The notes under the pieces: model-generated
Databases searched by the model: none
Seen by the model: only the letters and a program-made list of their open reading frames with translations
Told to the model about the DNA's origin: nothing
Made by a program: the position numbers and the translations under genes
Shown: positions 22,691-30,549 of the stretch, one piece after another
How the letters are laid out: the number at the start of each line of letters is the position of its first letter
Position numbering within the stretch: position 1 is the first letter of the stretch
IMG/VR virus record: IMGVR_UViG_3300038461_000191
Location: 1-43,976 of that record
Direction: 5' to 3' (one strand)
From: a virus
Length of the DNA: 43,976 bases

Positions 22691-23569
22691 ATGAAATGGA
22701 CAAAAGAAAAATGTCATGAAGAGGCATTAAAATATAGGGGAAGAACAGAATTTCACTTAGGATGTGAAGGTGCATATAATGCAAGTAAACATAATAATTG
22801 GCTAGATGAAATATGTTCCCATATGATATTAAAAATAAAGTCTAAAAATTATTGGACTAAAGAAAAATGTATAGAAGAAGCATTGAAATACAATCAAAAA
22901 AAATATTTTCGTGAGAAATCGTATTCTGCTTATCAAATTTCATTAAAAATGGGTTGGTTAGATGAAATATGTTCTCATATGATAAAAATTGGTAATAGAA
23001 TGTTTAGATGTATATATGTTTATGAATTTTCAGATAATTCTGCATATGTTGGTTTGACGTGCAATTTATATGAACGTAATGCAAACAGAAAATTTAATAA
23101 TAATGACCAAGTGACAAAACATATTAATGAAACAAATTTAAAACCAGAATTAAAACAACTTACTGATTATGTTTCAATTGAAGAAGCAACATTACTTGAA
23201 AATAAATATATTGAAAAATATAGTATTAATGGATGGAACATTTTAAATAAAGTAAAGGGAGGTTCAATTGGTTGTACAAAAAAAATGTGGACAAAAGAAA
23301 AATGTCAGATATTTGCATTAAAATATACAACAAAAAATGAATTTAGAAACAATTCTTATTCTGCATATATTGCAGCCAAAAAATATGGATGGTTAAATGA
23401 AATATGTTCACATATGACCATTAATTATAGACATTGGATGATTGACGAATGTGGAGAAGAAGCATTAAAATATAATAATAGAGATGAGTTTGCTGAAAAT
23501 AATAAAGCTGCATACATGTGGGCATTTAGAAAACAAATTTTAAATCAAATTTGTTCACATATGAAATAA
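22691..23569 (+). CDS. GIY-YIG homing endonuclease flanked by DNA-binding repeats
   Basis: 292 aa from ATG 22691. Two N-terminal repeats (WTKEKCHEEALKYRGRTEF and WLDEICSHM; then WTKEKCIEEALKY), a central GIY-YIG nuclease (CIYVYEFSDNSAYVGLTCN, about 107-125, with Arg at ERNANRKF, Glu at LLENKY and Asn in NGWNILNK), then two more repeats ending in ICSHM. The repeats, about 45 residues with conserved W-EKC-EALKY-EF-AY-W-L-EICSHM, are presumably DNA-binding. Own strong host promoter, so it is likely to be expressed early. A paralogue lies at the right window edge on the other strand. It separates the replication genes. Confidence 0.9.
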   Translation: MKWTKEKCHEEALKYRGRTEFHLGCEGAYNASKHNNWLDEICSHMILKIKSKNYWTKEKCIEEALKYNQKKYFREKSYSAYQISLKMGWLDEICSHMIKIGNRMFRCIYVYEFSDNSAYVGLTCNLYERNANRKFNNNDQVTKHINETNLKPELKQLTDYVSIEEATLLENKYIEKYSINGWNILNKVKGGSIGCTKKMWTKEKCQIFALKYTTKNEFRNNSYSAYIAAKKYGWLNEICSHMTINYRHWMIDECGEEALKYNNRDEFAENNKAAYMWAFRKQILNQICSHMK

Positions 23570-23576
23570 TATAATT

Positions 23577-24653
23577 ATGGTTGAAGGTCAGGAATTTCAT
23601 TCAATATTACAAAACATCTTTGGTGATGTTCAAGGGATAAATCAGTCAAGTCAATTGCAAGTAAATTGTCCGATGTGTGCTGAACGTGAAGGTTTGTCCG
23701 AACCAGATGGTAAATTTAATCTTGAAATCAACACTAAAAAGCGTTTATTTCGTTGTTGGAAATGTGAAAATCCCTCATTTAGCGGGTCATTAGGAAGATT
23801 GATTAAAATATTTGGAAATGACGCTGATTATCAAATGTATAAATCGTATGCAGGTTCTTTTAATGATTATGATTACGAAGAAGATGAAAAAGAATATGTT
23901 GCAGTTAAGTTACCTGAAGAAATGATTTTATTTTCTCAAATGGAAGCAGGTAATTTAGAACATTTTGAGGCATACAATTATATGGTTAATGATAGAAAAA
24001 TATCGAGAGAGATAATTTTAAAATATCGGCTCGGTTTTTGTACTACTGGAAAATATGAAAAAAGAATAATAGTTCCTTCTTATGATGCAAATGGTGAAGT
24101 GAATTATTTTGTTGGAAGAACTTATGACCCTCTGATGGAGAAGAAAAAGAAGTATGATAATCCAAGATCAGATAAGGATAAGATTATTTTTAATGAGGGT
24201 CTTGTAAATTGGGATTCTACTGTATACCTTGTTGAAGGTGCGTTTGAAATGCTGTCATTTCCTGTTAACATAATACCAATGTTGGGAAAGACGATATCAA
24301 CCACATTATATTTAAAACTGAAAGAAATGAAACCAGATGTGGTTGTATTGTTAGACCCTGATGCTTACAAAAGCAGTATTGATTTATATTATAAATTACA
24401 TACGCTTTATGTTGATTGTGAAGAAAGGGTAAGAATAGTTAAACTACCAACTATGGACGACTTAGATAATCTGAGAAAAAAATTTGGTATCGATGAGGTT
24501 ATTAAAAGTTTACGTGGTGCGAGAGGATTAACTGTCGATGATTATTTTGTTAATAAATTACAGAAACCCTATGATAGAAAAGGATACGGAAGATATGATT
24601 CTAATTCAAAACATTTTGAATGGAAATCATCAGGCAGAGGAAATATTTTTTAA
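23577..24653 (+). CDS. DnaG-type DNA primase
   Basis: 358 aa. N-terminal zinc-binding domain with CPMC (C31, C34) and CWKC (C60, C63). TOPRIM core: YLVEGAFEML with E220 and VVLLDPDAYKS with D260/D262. It would make RNA primers at the phage fork. It is shorter than bacterial DnaG and lacks an obvious C-terminal helicase-binding domain; the C-terminus is instead a Ser/Gly/Tyr-rich tail. No helicase gene is seen in this window. The 3' end overlaps the sigma-factor gene in another frame by roughly 60-115 nt depending on that gene's start, so the two are tightly linked. Confidence 0.9.
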   Translation: MVEGQEFHSILQNIFGDVQGINQSSQLQVNCPMCAEREGLSEPDGKFNLEINTKKRLFRCWKCENPSFSGSLGRLIKIFGNDADYQMYKSYAGSFNDYDYEEDEKEYVAVKLPEEMILFSQMEAGNLEHFEAYNYMVNDRKISREIILKYRLGFCTTGKYEKRIIVPSYDANGEVNYFVGRTYDPLMEKKKKYDNPRSDKDKIIFNEGLVNWDSTVYLVEGAFEMLSFPVNIIPMLGKTISTTLYLKLKEMKPDVVVLLDPDAYKSSIDLYYKLHTLYVDCEERVRIVKLPTMDDLDNLRKKFGIDEVIKSLRGARGLTVDDYFVNKLQKPYDRKGYGRYDSNSKHFEWKSSGRGNIF

Positions 24654-25206
24654 GAAATATCAAAAAATAGTTAAAGATTTTTTACGAAGTATTTTTCCCA
24701 AACAAAAACCAGAAGATATTGATGATTATACATCAGAAATATTAATTAAAGTTTTTGAATCACTAAAAATGATTGACCCTGAAAAGGGTAGTGTTAAAAC
24801 ATGGATATTAGTTATTGCGAGACATTTTATAACTGATGTATATAGAAAAAGTTCTGTCTCATTCACATCAACATTTAATAATTCTGGTATAAGCATTAGT
24901 AACAATGATGCTCAAAATTTAAGATTTAATGGAGAGTCAACTGCTTGGGCAGTTGATAATGAAGTATCAAATAGTTGTTCGTTTACTGTTTGTAATAATA
25001 GAGAATTTGAAAATTGTAACACTATTTCTTATTTATCATCACAGATATCTCCAGTTGATTATGGTTTATTAAATATGAAATATATACAAGGATATAGTCA
25101 TTGTGAAATTGGTAAAGAATTTAATCTTACAAGTAGTACGGTCAGTAATCGAATAAATTATATTAAAACTAAACTAAAGAAACAAAATGTCGATATATTA
25201 GAATAA
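24571..25206 (+). CDS. Phage-encoded ECF-like sigma factor
   Basis: 211 aa from ATG 24571, giving MIEKDTEDMILIQNILNGN, the usual short lead before the sigma region-2 helix; ATG 24538 and ATG 24595 are alternatives. Region 2: EEIFFKKYQKIVKDFL, DIDDYTSEILIKVFESL, GSVKTWILVIARHFITDVYR. A Ser/Asn-rich linker of about 60 residues follows, then region 4: LLNMKYIQGYSHCEIGKEF and TSSTVSNRINYIKTKLKK, an HTH. Domain order and length fit ECF (group 4) sigma factors. It overlaps the primase end in another frame. It is the best candidate to read the GTATTTATA promoters in this genome, as T4 gp55 does for late genes. Confidence 0.85.
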   Translation: MIEKDTEDMILIQNILNGNHQAEEIFFKKYQKIVKDFLRSIFPKQKPEDIDDYTSEILIKVFESLKMIDPEKGSVKTWILVIARHFITDVYRKSSVSFTSTFNNSGISISNNDAQNLRFNGESTAWAVDNEVSNSCSFTVCNNREFENCNTISYLSSQISPVDYGLLNMKYIQGYSHCEIGKEFNLTSSTVSNRINYIKTKLKKQNVDILE

Positions 25207-25208
25207 AT

Positions 25209-25228
25209 TTGTCATTCTGACAATTTTT
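25209..25228 (+). terminator. Short hairpin terminator
   Basis: TTGTCA (25209-25214), 3-nt loop, TGACAA (25218-25223), then TTTTT. It lies just after the sigma-factor gene. Confidence 0.65.
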
Positions 25229-25235
25229 AAAAACC

Positions 25236-25267
25236 CTTGCTTTTGAGGGTGTATTTCGATATATTTG
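25236..25267 (+). promoter_or_regulatory. Bacteroidota-type promoter for sbcDC
   Basis: CTTG (25236-25239), 20-nt spacer, TATATTTG (25260-25267), 15 nt before ATG 25283. Good match to TTTG/TAnnTTTG, which points to host-polymerase (early or middle) transcription. Confidence 0.75.
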
Positions 25268-25282
25268 TAAAAATTTTTATAA

Positions 25283-28200
25283 ATGATTAAAACAATAGCA
25301 CATATCGCAGATATTCATATCCGTAAAACGCCTACCCGTAATGAAGAATATCAATTTATATTCGACAATTTATTAAAATCATTAAGACAAACAAAACCTG
25401 ACAGAATTGTGATTGTTGGTGACTTGGTTCATGATTATCTTGATCTACAAGGTGAGCAGTTAATCATGGCACACGAAGTACTCAATGCATTGAGTGAAAT
25501 TGCACCAACACGCATTACGAGAGGTAATCATGATTGCAGAAAGAAAAGTCTTAAGAGAGTCGATTCAGTAAAGGCAATTGTCAAGACTCTTGATAATCCA
25601 AATGTTAAGTATTATGACGAAACAGGATTTGAAGTTGATCAAAATGTTATGTGGGCAGTTTGGCATCATGGCGACCCTAAAAATAATCCTTGGAAAACTA
25701 AAGTTGGTAAAGAGAATCTGAAAATTAAACAAGAAGAAACTGAAAGAGGTACTATAATCGATTTATTTCATGACCCTGTTACTGGTTGCAAATCCACCAC
25801 AGGTTTTGAAATGAAAAGTAAGCAATATTATAAACTTTCAGATTTTAAAGGTGACTATTCGTTCTTTGGTGATATACATAAAATGCAATATCTTGACAAA
25901 GCGCATACTAAAGCATATTGCGGGTCTCTTATTGCACAAGATGTAACAGAAGGCGATGATAATTTTCATGGTTATTTACTTTGGGACATTGAAAAGAAAA
26001 CAGTAGATGAAATTCCAATTGAAAATGAACATTCATTTAAAAATATTCGAATTACACAGTATACAGATTTTAATGATCTGGATTTTGAAATCCCGAATCC
26101 AACAAAATATATGAAGGTCAGATTTGTCTGGGGTACTTTACCACAAACAAGAGTTAAAGAAGCTGAAAGAAAACTGGCTGAATATATTAAAAGCAAATAT
26201 AATAATGTGATTATTTCACAAAAGAACGAATTTCTTGAAAACGAAAAAATTGATATAAATGAAAACATTACTTTGCAGAACATCACAGATAAGGATGTTC
26301 AGCATGAAATATTCAGAGAATATCTAACAAAAATTGGTACTGATTCACAATTAATTGAGGATATAATTACACTTGATGAAGAAGTACTCACATTGATCGA
26401 CACCACAGAAGATCAAAGCATTGAATGGAATGTAGTTAAATTTGGTGGCAAAAATTTCATGTCATATGCAGAATTAGAAATTGATTGGAGAAATATGGAT
26501 GGTTTATTTCAGATTACTGGAGAAAATACTGCTGGAAAAACAACTATAATGAAATTAATTTCTTATATACTTTTCGGCAAAACTTTAGAGACTGAAACAC
26601 GCATGAAATATGGTGATCAACGTTTTGTAAACAACAGAAATGGGGCAACATTTTGTGAAGGATATCTCATAATTGAAGCAAATGGTGAATATTTTGGTAT
26701 TAAAAAGAAAACTGAGATAACTAAAACTAAAGGCGGTGAAATCAATGGTGCTCCGACTACATTAAACTACTATTTACTTAATAATCCTGATGAAGAAATG
26801 AATGACAATACTTCATTAGAAAAACTTGATGAAGATCGTAGAAAACTTACGCAAAAGAAAATAGAAAGCATCATAGGTACTTATGATAATTTTATGCGTA
26901 TTGTTATGACTACATCAGATACGTTAAATCGTATATTATCAAATGATATGGCAGTATTTATCGATTCGCTTTTATTTGATAGCGGATTGGATATTTTTGA
27001 TAAAAAATTAACTGGTTATAAGATATATGAAAAGAGAGTTAATGAAAAACCCAGAGTTTCTTGTGATATCGATGGTGTCTCACTTCAAAATCAAGTATTA
27101 GGACATGAAATTGAAACACTTGAAACTGATATAAAAGAAATTGAAACAATTAAATTACCAGATGTTCAAGAAAGAATTACTAAAGGTAGGAAGTATGTTG
27201 AAGACCTTACTAAGAAATTATTCAAAATTGACCCTGAAATTTACACTCTGGACGTAGATAGCACCAAAGAGACTATTGGTACTCATAACACTGAGATAAC
27301 TAAGCTAAACGCACGAAAAGCGGTTATAGAGCAAAGTATCGTTCCATTGAAGGAAACATATGATGCTGAGAAACTAAAAACACTTCTTGAAAAGAAAGAA
27401 ACACATAAAACTACTGAATATAATAAAAAATTGGAAATTAAAACCCATGAACAAACAAAAACAATCGAAGATCATGCAATTGAAATTATCAATGGTGATG
27501 TTGTTAGATTAAAAGAAAAGGGTGCTAATTTAAAAAAAGAAATTGTTGCCTTAAAGAATAGTAAAATTTGTAGCCAGTGCGGACAGGTAATTAATAAGAA
27601 AGAACATCAAGATCATATTGCCAATACTGTTAAATTAAAAGAAAATGAAATGTTTCCTCTTGCTGATCAGATTAATGTAAAAGAACATGTTGATAAAGTG
27701 GTACATGAACTTAATATTATGGATGAAGATAAAGCAATTGCAAAAATTAATGAAGAAATTCGTGTTGCTTCTCTTGAAATGGAGAGTGTTTTAAATGAAA
27801 TTGGTACACTCACCAATGAAAAAAATGATGTTGAAAAACGTAAAGAACTTCAGACAGAATTAGATCAGATACCAATAAAGACACAGAATGAAGAACTTAA
27901 AATTACATTACTTCAGCAGAAAATCGATAATCATGACAATTCTTTAAAACAAATTGTAGAAAATCAGAAGATTGAAAAAGGTATTGCTGCTGCTAAGTTA
28001 AAATTGACTGAACTGGAAGGTGAAGAAACTGAAAAAAGAGAAGACATTTTAATTAAAAAGGGAACTGTCGGAGAAAAACAAATAAAGATTAAAAGTAATG
28101 AATTATTAATTGTTGCATTTAAAGCGCAGGAATATCAAGACACTGTTATGGGTCTATATAAAAAATGTGTACACAGGGATGGCATACCAAGACAGATGCT

Positions 28201-28618
28201 GGCAAATTATATATTGCCAAAAATCAATATAACATTACAGGAGATATTATCTGTTGCACCATTTAAAGTATGGCTTGATCAGGAAGATTTACGTCCTAAA
28301 CTGGTTTATAATAATCGACCAACTGCAATTGTTGATTGTATCAGTGCATCTGGTAAAGAAAGAACATTCTCCAGTGTGGTAATGAAGTTTGCATTGAATC
28401 AAATCAACGTGAAAGCAAAACCAACAATATTCTTGCTTGATGAAGTAATGGGTAAATTACTCAATAACAGTGTTGAAGAATTTATTGAAATACTTCAGTT
28501 AATAAAAGCAGGAATGAGAAAGGTTTTAGTTATTGAACCTAAAGAAGAAATTAATCCAGATTATCTAATTAATGTTCAATTGGATGAAGATGGTATATCA
28601 TCATTTACTATAGAATAA
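25283..28618 (+). CDS. Single-chain SbcD-SbcC (gp47-gp46-like) nuclease-ATPase
   Basis: 1111 aa. Residues 1-330 are SbcD/Mre11-like: HIADIHIRK (D10, H12), VGDLVHD (D47), RGNHD (N82, H83, D84) and GDIHK. From about 385 to the end is SbcC/Rad50-like: Walker A GENTAGKTT (G413), long coiled-coil arms, zinc hook CSQC at C763 and C766, ABC signature SASGKERTF near S1021, Walker B IFLLDEV with D1053/E1054. In T4 and bacteria the two are separate proteins that resect DNA ends and process branched DNA. Here both enzymes form one polypeptide with all motifs intact. It has its own host-type promoter. Confidence 0.95.
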   Translation: MIKTIAHIADIHIRKTPTRNEEYQFIFDNLLKSLRQTKPDRIVIVGDLVHDYLDLQGEQLIMAHEVLNALSEIAPTRITRGNHDCRKKSLKRVDSVKAIVKTLDNPNVKYYDETGFEVDQNVMWAVWHHGDPKNNPWKTKVGKENLKIKQEETERGTIIDLFHDPVTGCKSTTGFEMKSKQYYKLSDFKGDYSFFGDIHKMQYLDKAHTKAYCGSLIAQDVTEGDDNFHGYLLWDIEKKTVDEIPIENEHSFKNIRITQYTDFNDLDFEIPNPTKYMKVRFVWGTLPQTRVKEAERKLAEYIKSKYNNVIISQKNEFLENEKIDINENITLQNITDKDVQHEIFREYLTKIGTDSQLIEDIITLDEEVLTLIDTTEDQSIEWNVVKFGGKNFMSYAELEIDWRNMDGLFQITGENTAGKTTIMKLISYILFGKTLETETRMKYGDQRFVNNRNGATFCEGYLIIEANGEYFGIKKKTEITKTKGGEINGAPTTLNYYLLNNPDEEMNDNTSLEKLDEDRRKLTQKKIESIIGTYDNFMRIVMTTSDTLNRILSNDMAVFIDSLLFDSGLDIFDKKLTGYKIYEKRVNEKPRVSCDIDGVSLQNQVLGHEIETLETDIKEIETIKLPDVQERITKGRKYVEDLTKKLFKIDPEIYTLDVDSTKETIGTHNTEITKLNARKAVIEQSIVPLKETYDAEKLKTLLEKKETHKTTEYNKKLEIKTHEQTKTIEDHAIEIINGDVVRLKEKGANLKKEIVALKNSKICSQCGQVINKKEHQDHIANTVKLKENEMFPLADQINVKEHVDKVVHELNIMDEDKAIAKINEEIRVASLEMESVLNEIGTLTNEKNDVEKRKELQTELDQIPIKTQNEELKITLLQQKIDNHDNSLKQIVENQKIEKGIAAAKLKLTELEGEETEKREDILIKKGTVGEKQIKIKSNELLIVAFKAQEYQDTVMGLYKKCVHRDGIPRQMLANYILPKINITLQEILSVAPFKVWLDQEDLRPKLVYNNRPTAIVDCISASGKERTFSSVVMKFALNQINVKAKPTIFLLDEVMGKLLNNSVEEFIEILQLIKAGMRKVLVIEPKEEINPDYLINVQLDEDGISSFTIE

Positions 28619-28621
28619 TTA

Positions 28622-28630
28622 GTATTTATA
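28622..28630 (+). promoter_or_regulatory. Late-type promoter GTATTTATA
   Basis: TTAGTATTTATAATAAAC right after the sbcDC stop, 12 nt before ATG 28643. Confidence 0.7.
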
Positions 28631-28642
28631 ATAAACAACAAT

Positions 28643-28852
28643 ATGGCAACACCAATTACTGAAGAACAAAGAAAAAAATACGCTGAAGATCATGAAAAAG
28701 CAACACTTATTAAAGAAGCAATAAAAATTGTGAATGAATTAGGTAAGATAGAATGGGATGATATGGGAATGAGTGAAGATGACATGGAACATTTAGAAGC
28801 ATTAGTAAGTAGATCAAAAAAATTAATCAGACACAGGTTATGGAAATTATGA
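28643..28852 (+). CDS. Small acidic helical protein
   Basis: 69 aa, predicted helical, with an acidic middle (WDDMGMSEDDMEHLEALV) and a basic C-terminus (RSKKLIRHRLWKL). No family recognised. Preceded by a GTATTTATA promoter and coupled to the dCMP deaminase by an ATGA overlap. Confidence 0.65.
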   Translation: MATPITEEQRKKYAEDHEKATLIKEAIKIVNELGKIEWDDMGMSEDDMEHLEALVSRSKKLIRHRLWKL

Positions 28853-29322
28853 AAACAAATTGGGATTTAAGGTTTATGCAACTTGCAGATCATATTGCAC
28901 AATGGAGTAAAGATCGTAGCAGTAAAGTAGGTGCTGTTATTGTAGTTGATAAAAATCCAGTATCTATGGGATATAATGGATTTCCCAGAGGTTGTGACGA
29001 TGACAATGAAGAAAGACACGAAAGACCCTTGAAATATAGTTGGGTACTTCATGCGGAAGAAAATGCTATTGTAAATGCAGCACGTAATGGGCAAAGAACT
29101 TCTGGTTCAGATATGTACGTTAACTGGTTTCCCTGTTCACGTTGTGCTGGTGAAATTATTAATGCTGGAATTAAGCGTATATTTTGTGACAAAGAACCAG
29201 ATTGGATGATTGAAGATACTTGGACAGCAGATCATAAAATCGCCAAACAAAAATTACATGAAGGTGGCGTAGAAATAATATATATAAATTTTGAAGCTCA
29301 TAGAAATGCTAACAATAGATAG
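28849..29322 (+). CDS. dCMP deaminase
   Basis: 157 aa from ATG 28849, which overlaps the previous stop as ATGA; ATG 28840 would add three residues. The zinc-dependent cytidine-deaminase motifs are intact: HAEENAI (H68, E70) and PCSRCA (C96, C99), with SKVGAVIV and GYNGFPRGCDD typical of the dCMP deaminase/ComE branch. It converts dCMP to dUMP, feeding dTMP synthesis during phage DNA replication. The next gene starts inside its last codons. Confidence 0.9.
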   Translation: MKTNWDLRFMQLADHIAQWSKDRSSKVGAVIVVDKNPVSMGYNGFPRGCDDDNEERHERPLKYSWVLHAEENAIVNAARNGQRTSGSDMYVNWFPCSRCAGEIINAGIKRIFCDKEPDWMIEDTWTADHKIAKQKLHEGGVEIIYINFEAHRNANNR

Positions 29323-29920
29323 TGAAACATATAAAGTTGCTGATTTTAATCATCACAAAACTCAAAGTGTAAAAACACAAATAGTCTTGGGAACAAGTTT
29401 GAGAAAAGAGAATTTTCATATCATTAGATTACAACATAAAGAATGTGGTGATACAAAAAAATGGAATATATTTACCATTGCCAGAAATGGTGTTGTATAT
29501 CAACATTTTGACAGTAAATTTCATTCAGATTTCCTTGGTATTAAAGAAGCTGACAGAAAATTAATTTCAATTATTGTTGAAAATATGGGATATTTATTTA
29601 AAACAGCAGAAGACAAATACATAAATTGGCTAAGTGAAGAATGTGAAACCGAAAATGTAATTGAAAAAGAATGGTTTGGTTATAAATATTGGGAAAAATT
29701 TACTGATGAACAATTAGAAAGTATTTTTTTGTTATGCAAACAGTTATGTGAAGAATATAATATACCGAAACAATGTGTTGATTTTCATCATTACAATAAA
29801 GAAATTATTAAATATAAAGGCATTGTTTTTAGAAGCAATTATATTGATGAAAGCAGTGATATCAATCCTTTATTTGATATACCTAAATTTAATCAAATGT
29901 TGCATAATGAATTCGCATAG
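29306..29920 (+). CDS. Degenerate amidase-like protein
   Basis: 204 aa from ATG 29306, overlapping the deaminase end by 17 nt; a TTG at 29291 is less likely. Residues 20-95 (KTQIVLGTSLRKENFHIIRL, WNIFTIARNGVVYQHFD, FHSDFLGI, LISIIVENMGYLF) follow the N-acetylmuramoyl-L-alanine amidase (amidase_2/PGRP) fold pattern. The first zinc histidine position, normally HHT or HxT, reads LGTS, so metal binding is doubtful. The C-terminal half (GYKYWEKFTDEQLESIF, LLCKQLCEEYNIPKQCVDFH) resembles the family's later helix. It may be a cell-wall-binding or structural protein derived from an endolysin. Assignment is by pattern only. Confidence 0.5.
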   Translation: MLTIDSETYKVADFNHHKTQSVKTQIVLGTSLRKENFHIIRLQHKECGDTKKWNIFTIARNGVVYQHFDSKFHSDFLGIKEADRKLISIIVENMGYLFKTAEDKYINWLSEECETENVIEKEWFGYKYWEKFTDEQLESIFLLCKQLCEEYNIPKQCVDFHHYNKEIIKYKGIVFRSNYIDESSDINPLFDIPKFNQMLHNEFA

Positions 29921-29921
29921 A

Positions 29922-29930
29922 GTATTTATA
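29922..29930 (+). promoter_or_regulatory. Late-type promoter GTATTTATA
   Basis: AGAGTATTTATAGAAAATAAAAAG, 13 nt before ATG 29944. Confidence 0.7.
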
Positions 29931-29943
29931 GAAAATAAAAAGT

Positions 29944-30468
29944 ATGAACAATAAAACCAGTCCAGATCAAATGAGAATTTTACTTCGCAGAATGCGTGGT
30001 AAACCATATGTAAATGAGAGCAAAGGAACAACAAAGCACGAATTATCAGTGCGTGATATGCTTAAAATCACACGTAAACTAAATGAAGATGTTCAACCAG
30101 AGACTGATCAGCCAGAAACTGCTGAAGCAAAACCTGTAAATAAAAAAACTGATCAGGATGAAGCTAATGAAGAACAAAAATTTAAAGATTCTTTTCCTGT
30201 TGGTTATGATATTAACGTTGATTTTATTGAATTGGAAGTAACAGATAAATATGTTTTTTGGGGCGGTACAATTAATGGAGTATTACAGTTTGTTTATAAA
30301 GTAACCCCTGATGAAAATACAAATGGTGTTGAATTTAATCCTTTAGAGGGTTATAATGAAGATGATAAAAAAAATGAAGAAATAATGAAAACAGTTGAAT
30401 CATATTTTGATAAATTTTACGAATATTGGATTGATAGTGTAATTCAAAAACCTGCAGAGCAGCAATAA
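29944..30468 (+). CDS. Unknown late protein with a basic N-terminus
   Basis: 174 aa. N-terminus MNNKTSPDQMRILLRRMRGK resembles the starts of some virion-core and prohead proteins. A Pro/Glu/Thr linker (about 50-80) leads into a C-terminal beta-containing domain (YVFWGGTINGVLQFVYKV) and a helical end. No family recognised. It has a late promoter and is followed by a strong terminator, making it a one-gene unit and a candidate virion or morphogenesis protein. Confidence 0.65.
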   Translation: MNNKTSPDQMRILLRRMRGKPYVNESKGTTKHELSVRDMLKITRKLNEDVQPETDQPETAEAKPVNKKTDQDEANEEQKFKDSFPVGYDINVDFIELEVTDKYVFWGGTINGVLQFVYKVTPDENTNGVEFNPLEGYNEDDKKNEEIMKTVESYFDKFYEYWIDSVIQKPAEQQ

Positions 30469-30489
30469 TTGAAAACAAAAAAAGAAAGG

Positions 30490-30516
30490 GTCCGCCACAT
30501 GTGCGGACTTTTTTTA
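30490..30516 (+). terminator. Rho-independent terminator
   Basis: Stem GTCCGC (30490-30495) with GCGGAC (30503-30508), 7-nt loop, then a T run. GC-rich for this genome. Confidence 0.85.
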
Positions 30517-30524
30517 TAAAGATA

Positions 30525-30533
30525 GTATTTATT
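30525..30533 (+). promoter_or_regulatory. Late-type promoter variant GTATTTATT
   Basis: TAGTATTTATTATAAATA, 16 nt before ATG 30550; the last base differs from the main motif and the half-palindrome TATAAATA follows, as at 18436. Confidence 0.6.
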
Positions 30534-30549
30534 ATAAATAATTATAAAT

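Noticed and set aside
24538-24570. Frameshift fusion of primase and sigma factor
   Set aside because: The primase ends with a normal tail and the sigma factor has its own ATG choices; overlap rather than a frameshift explains the geometry.
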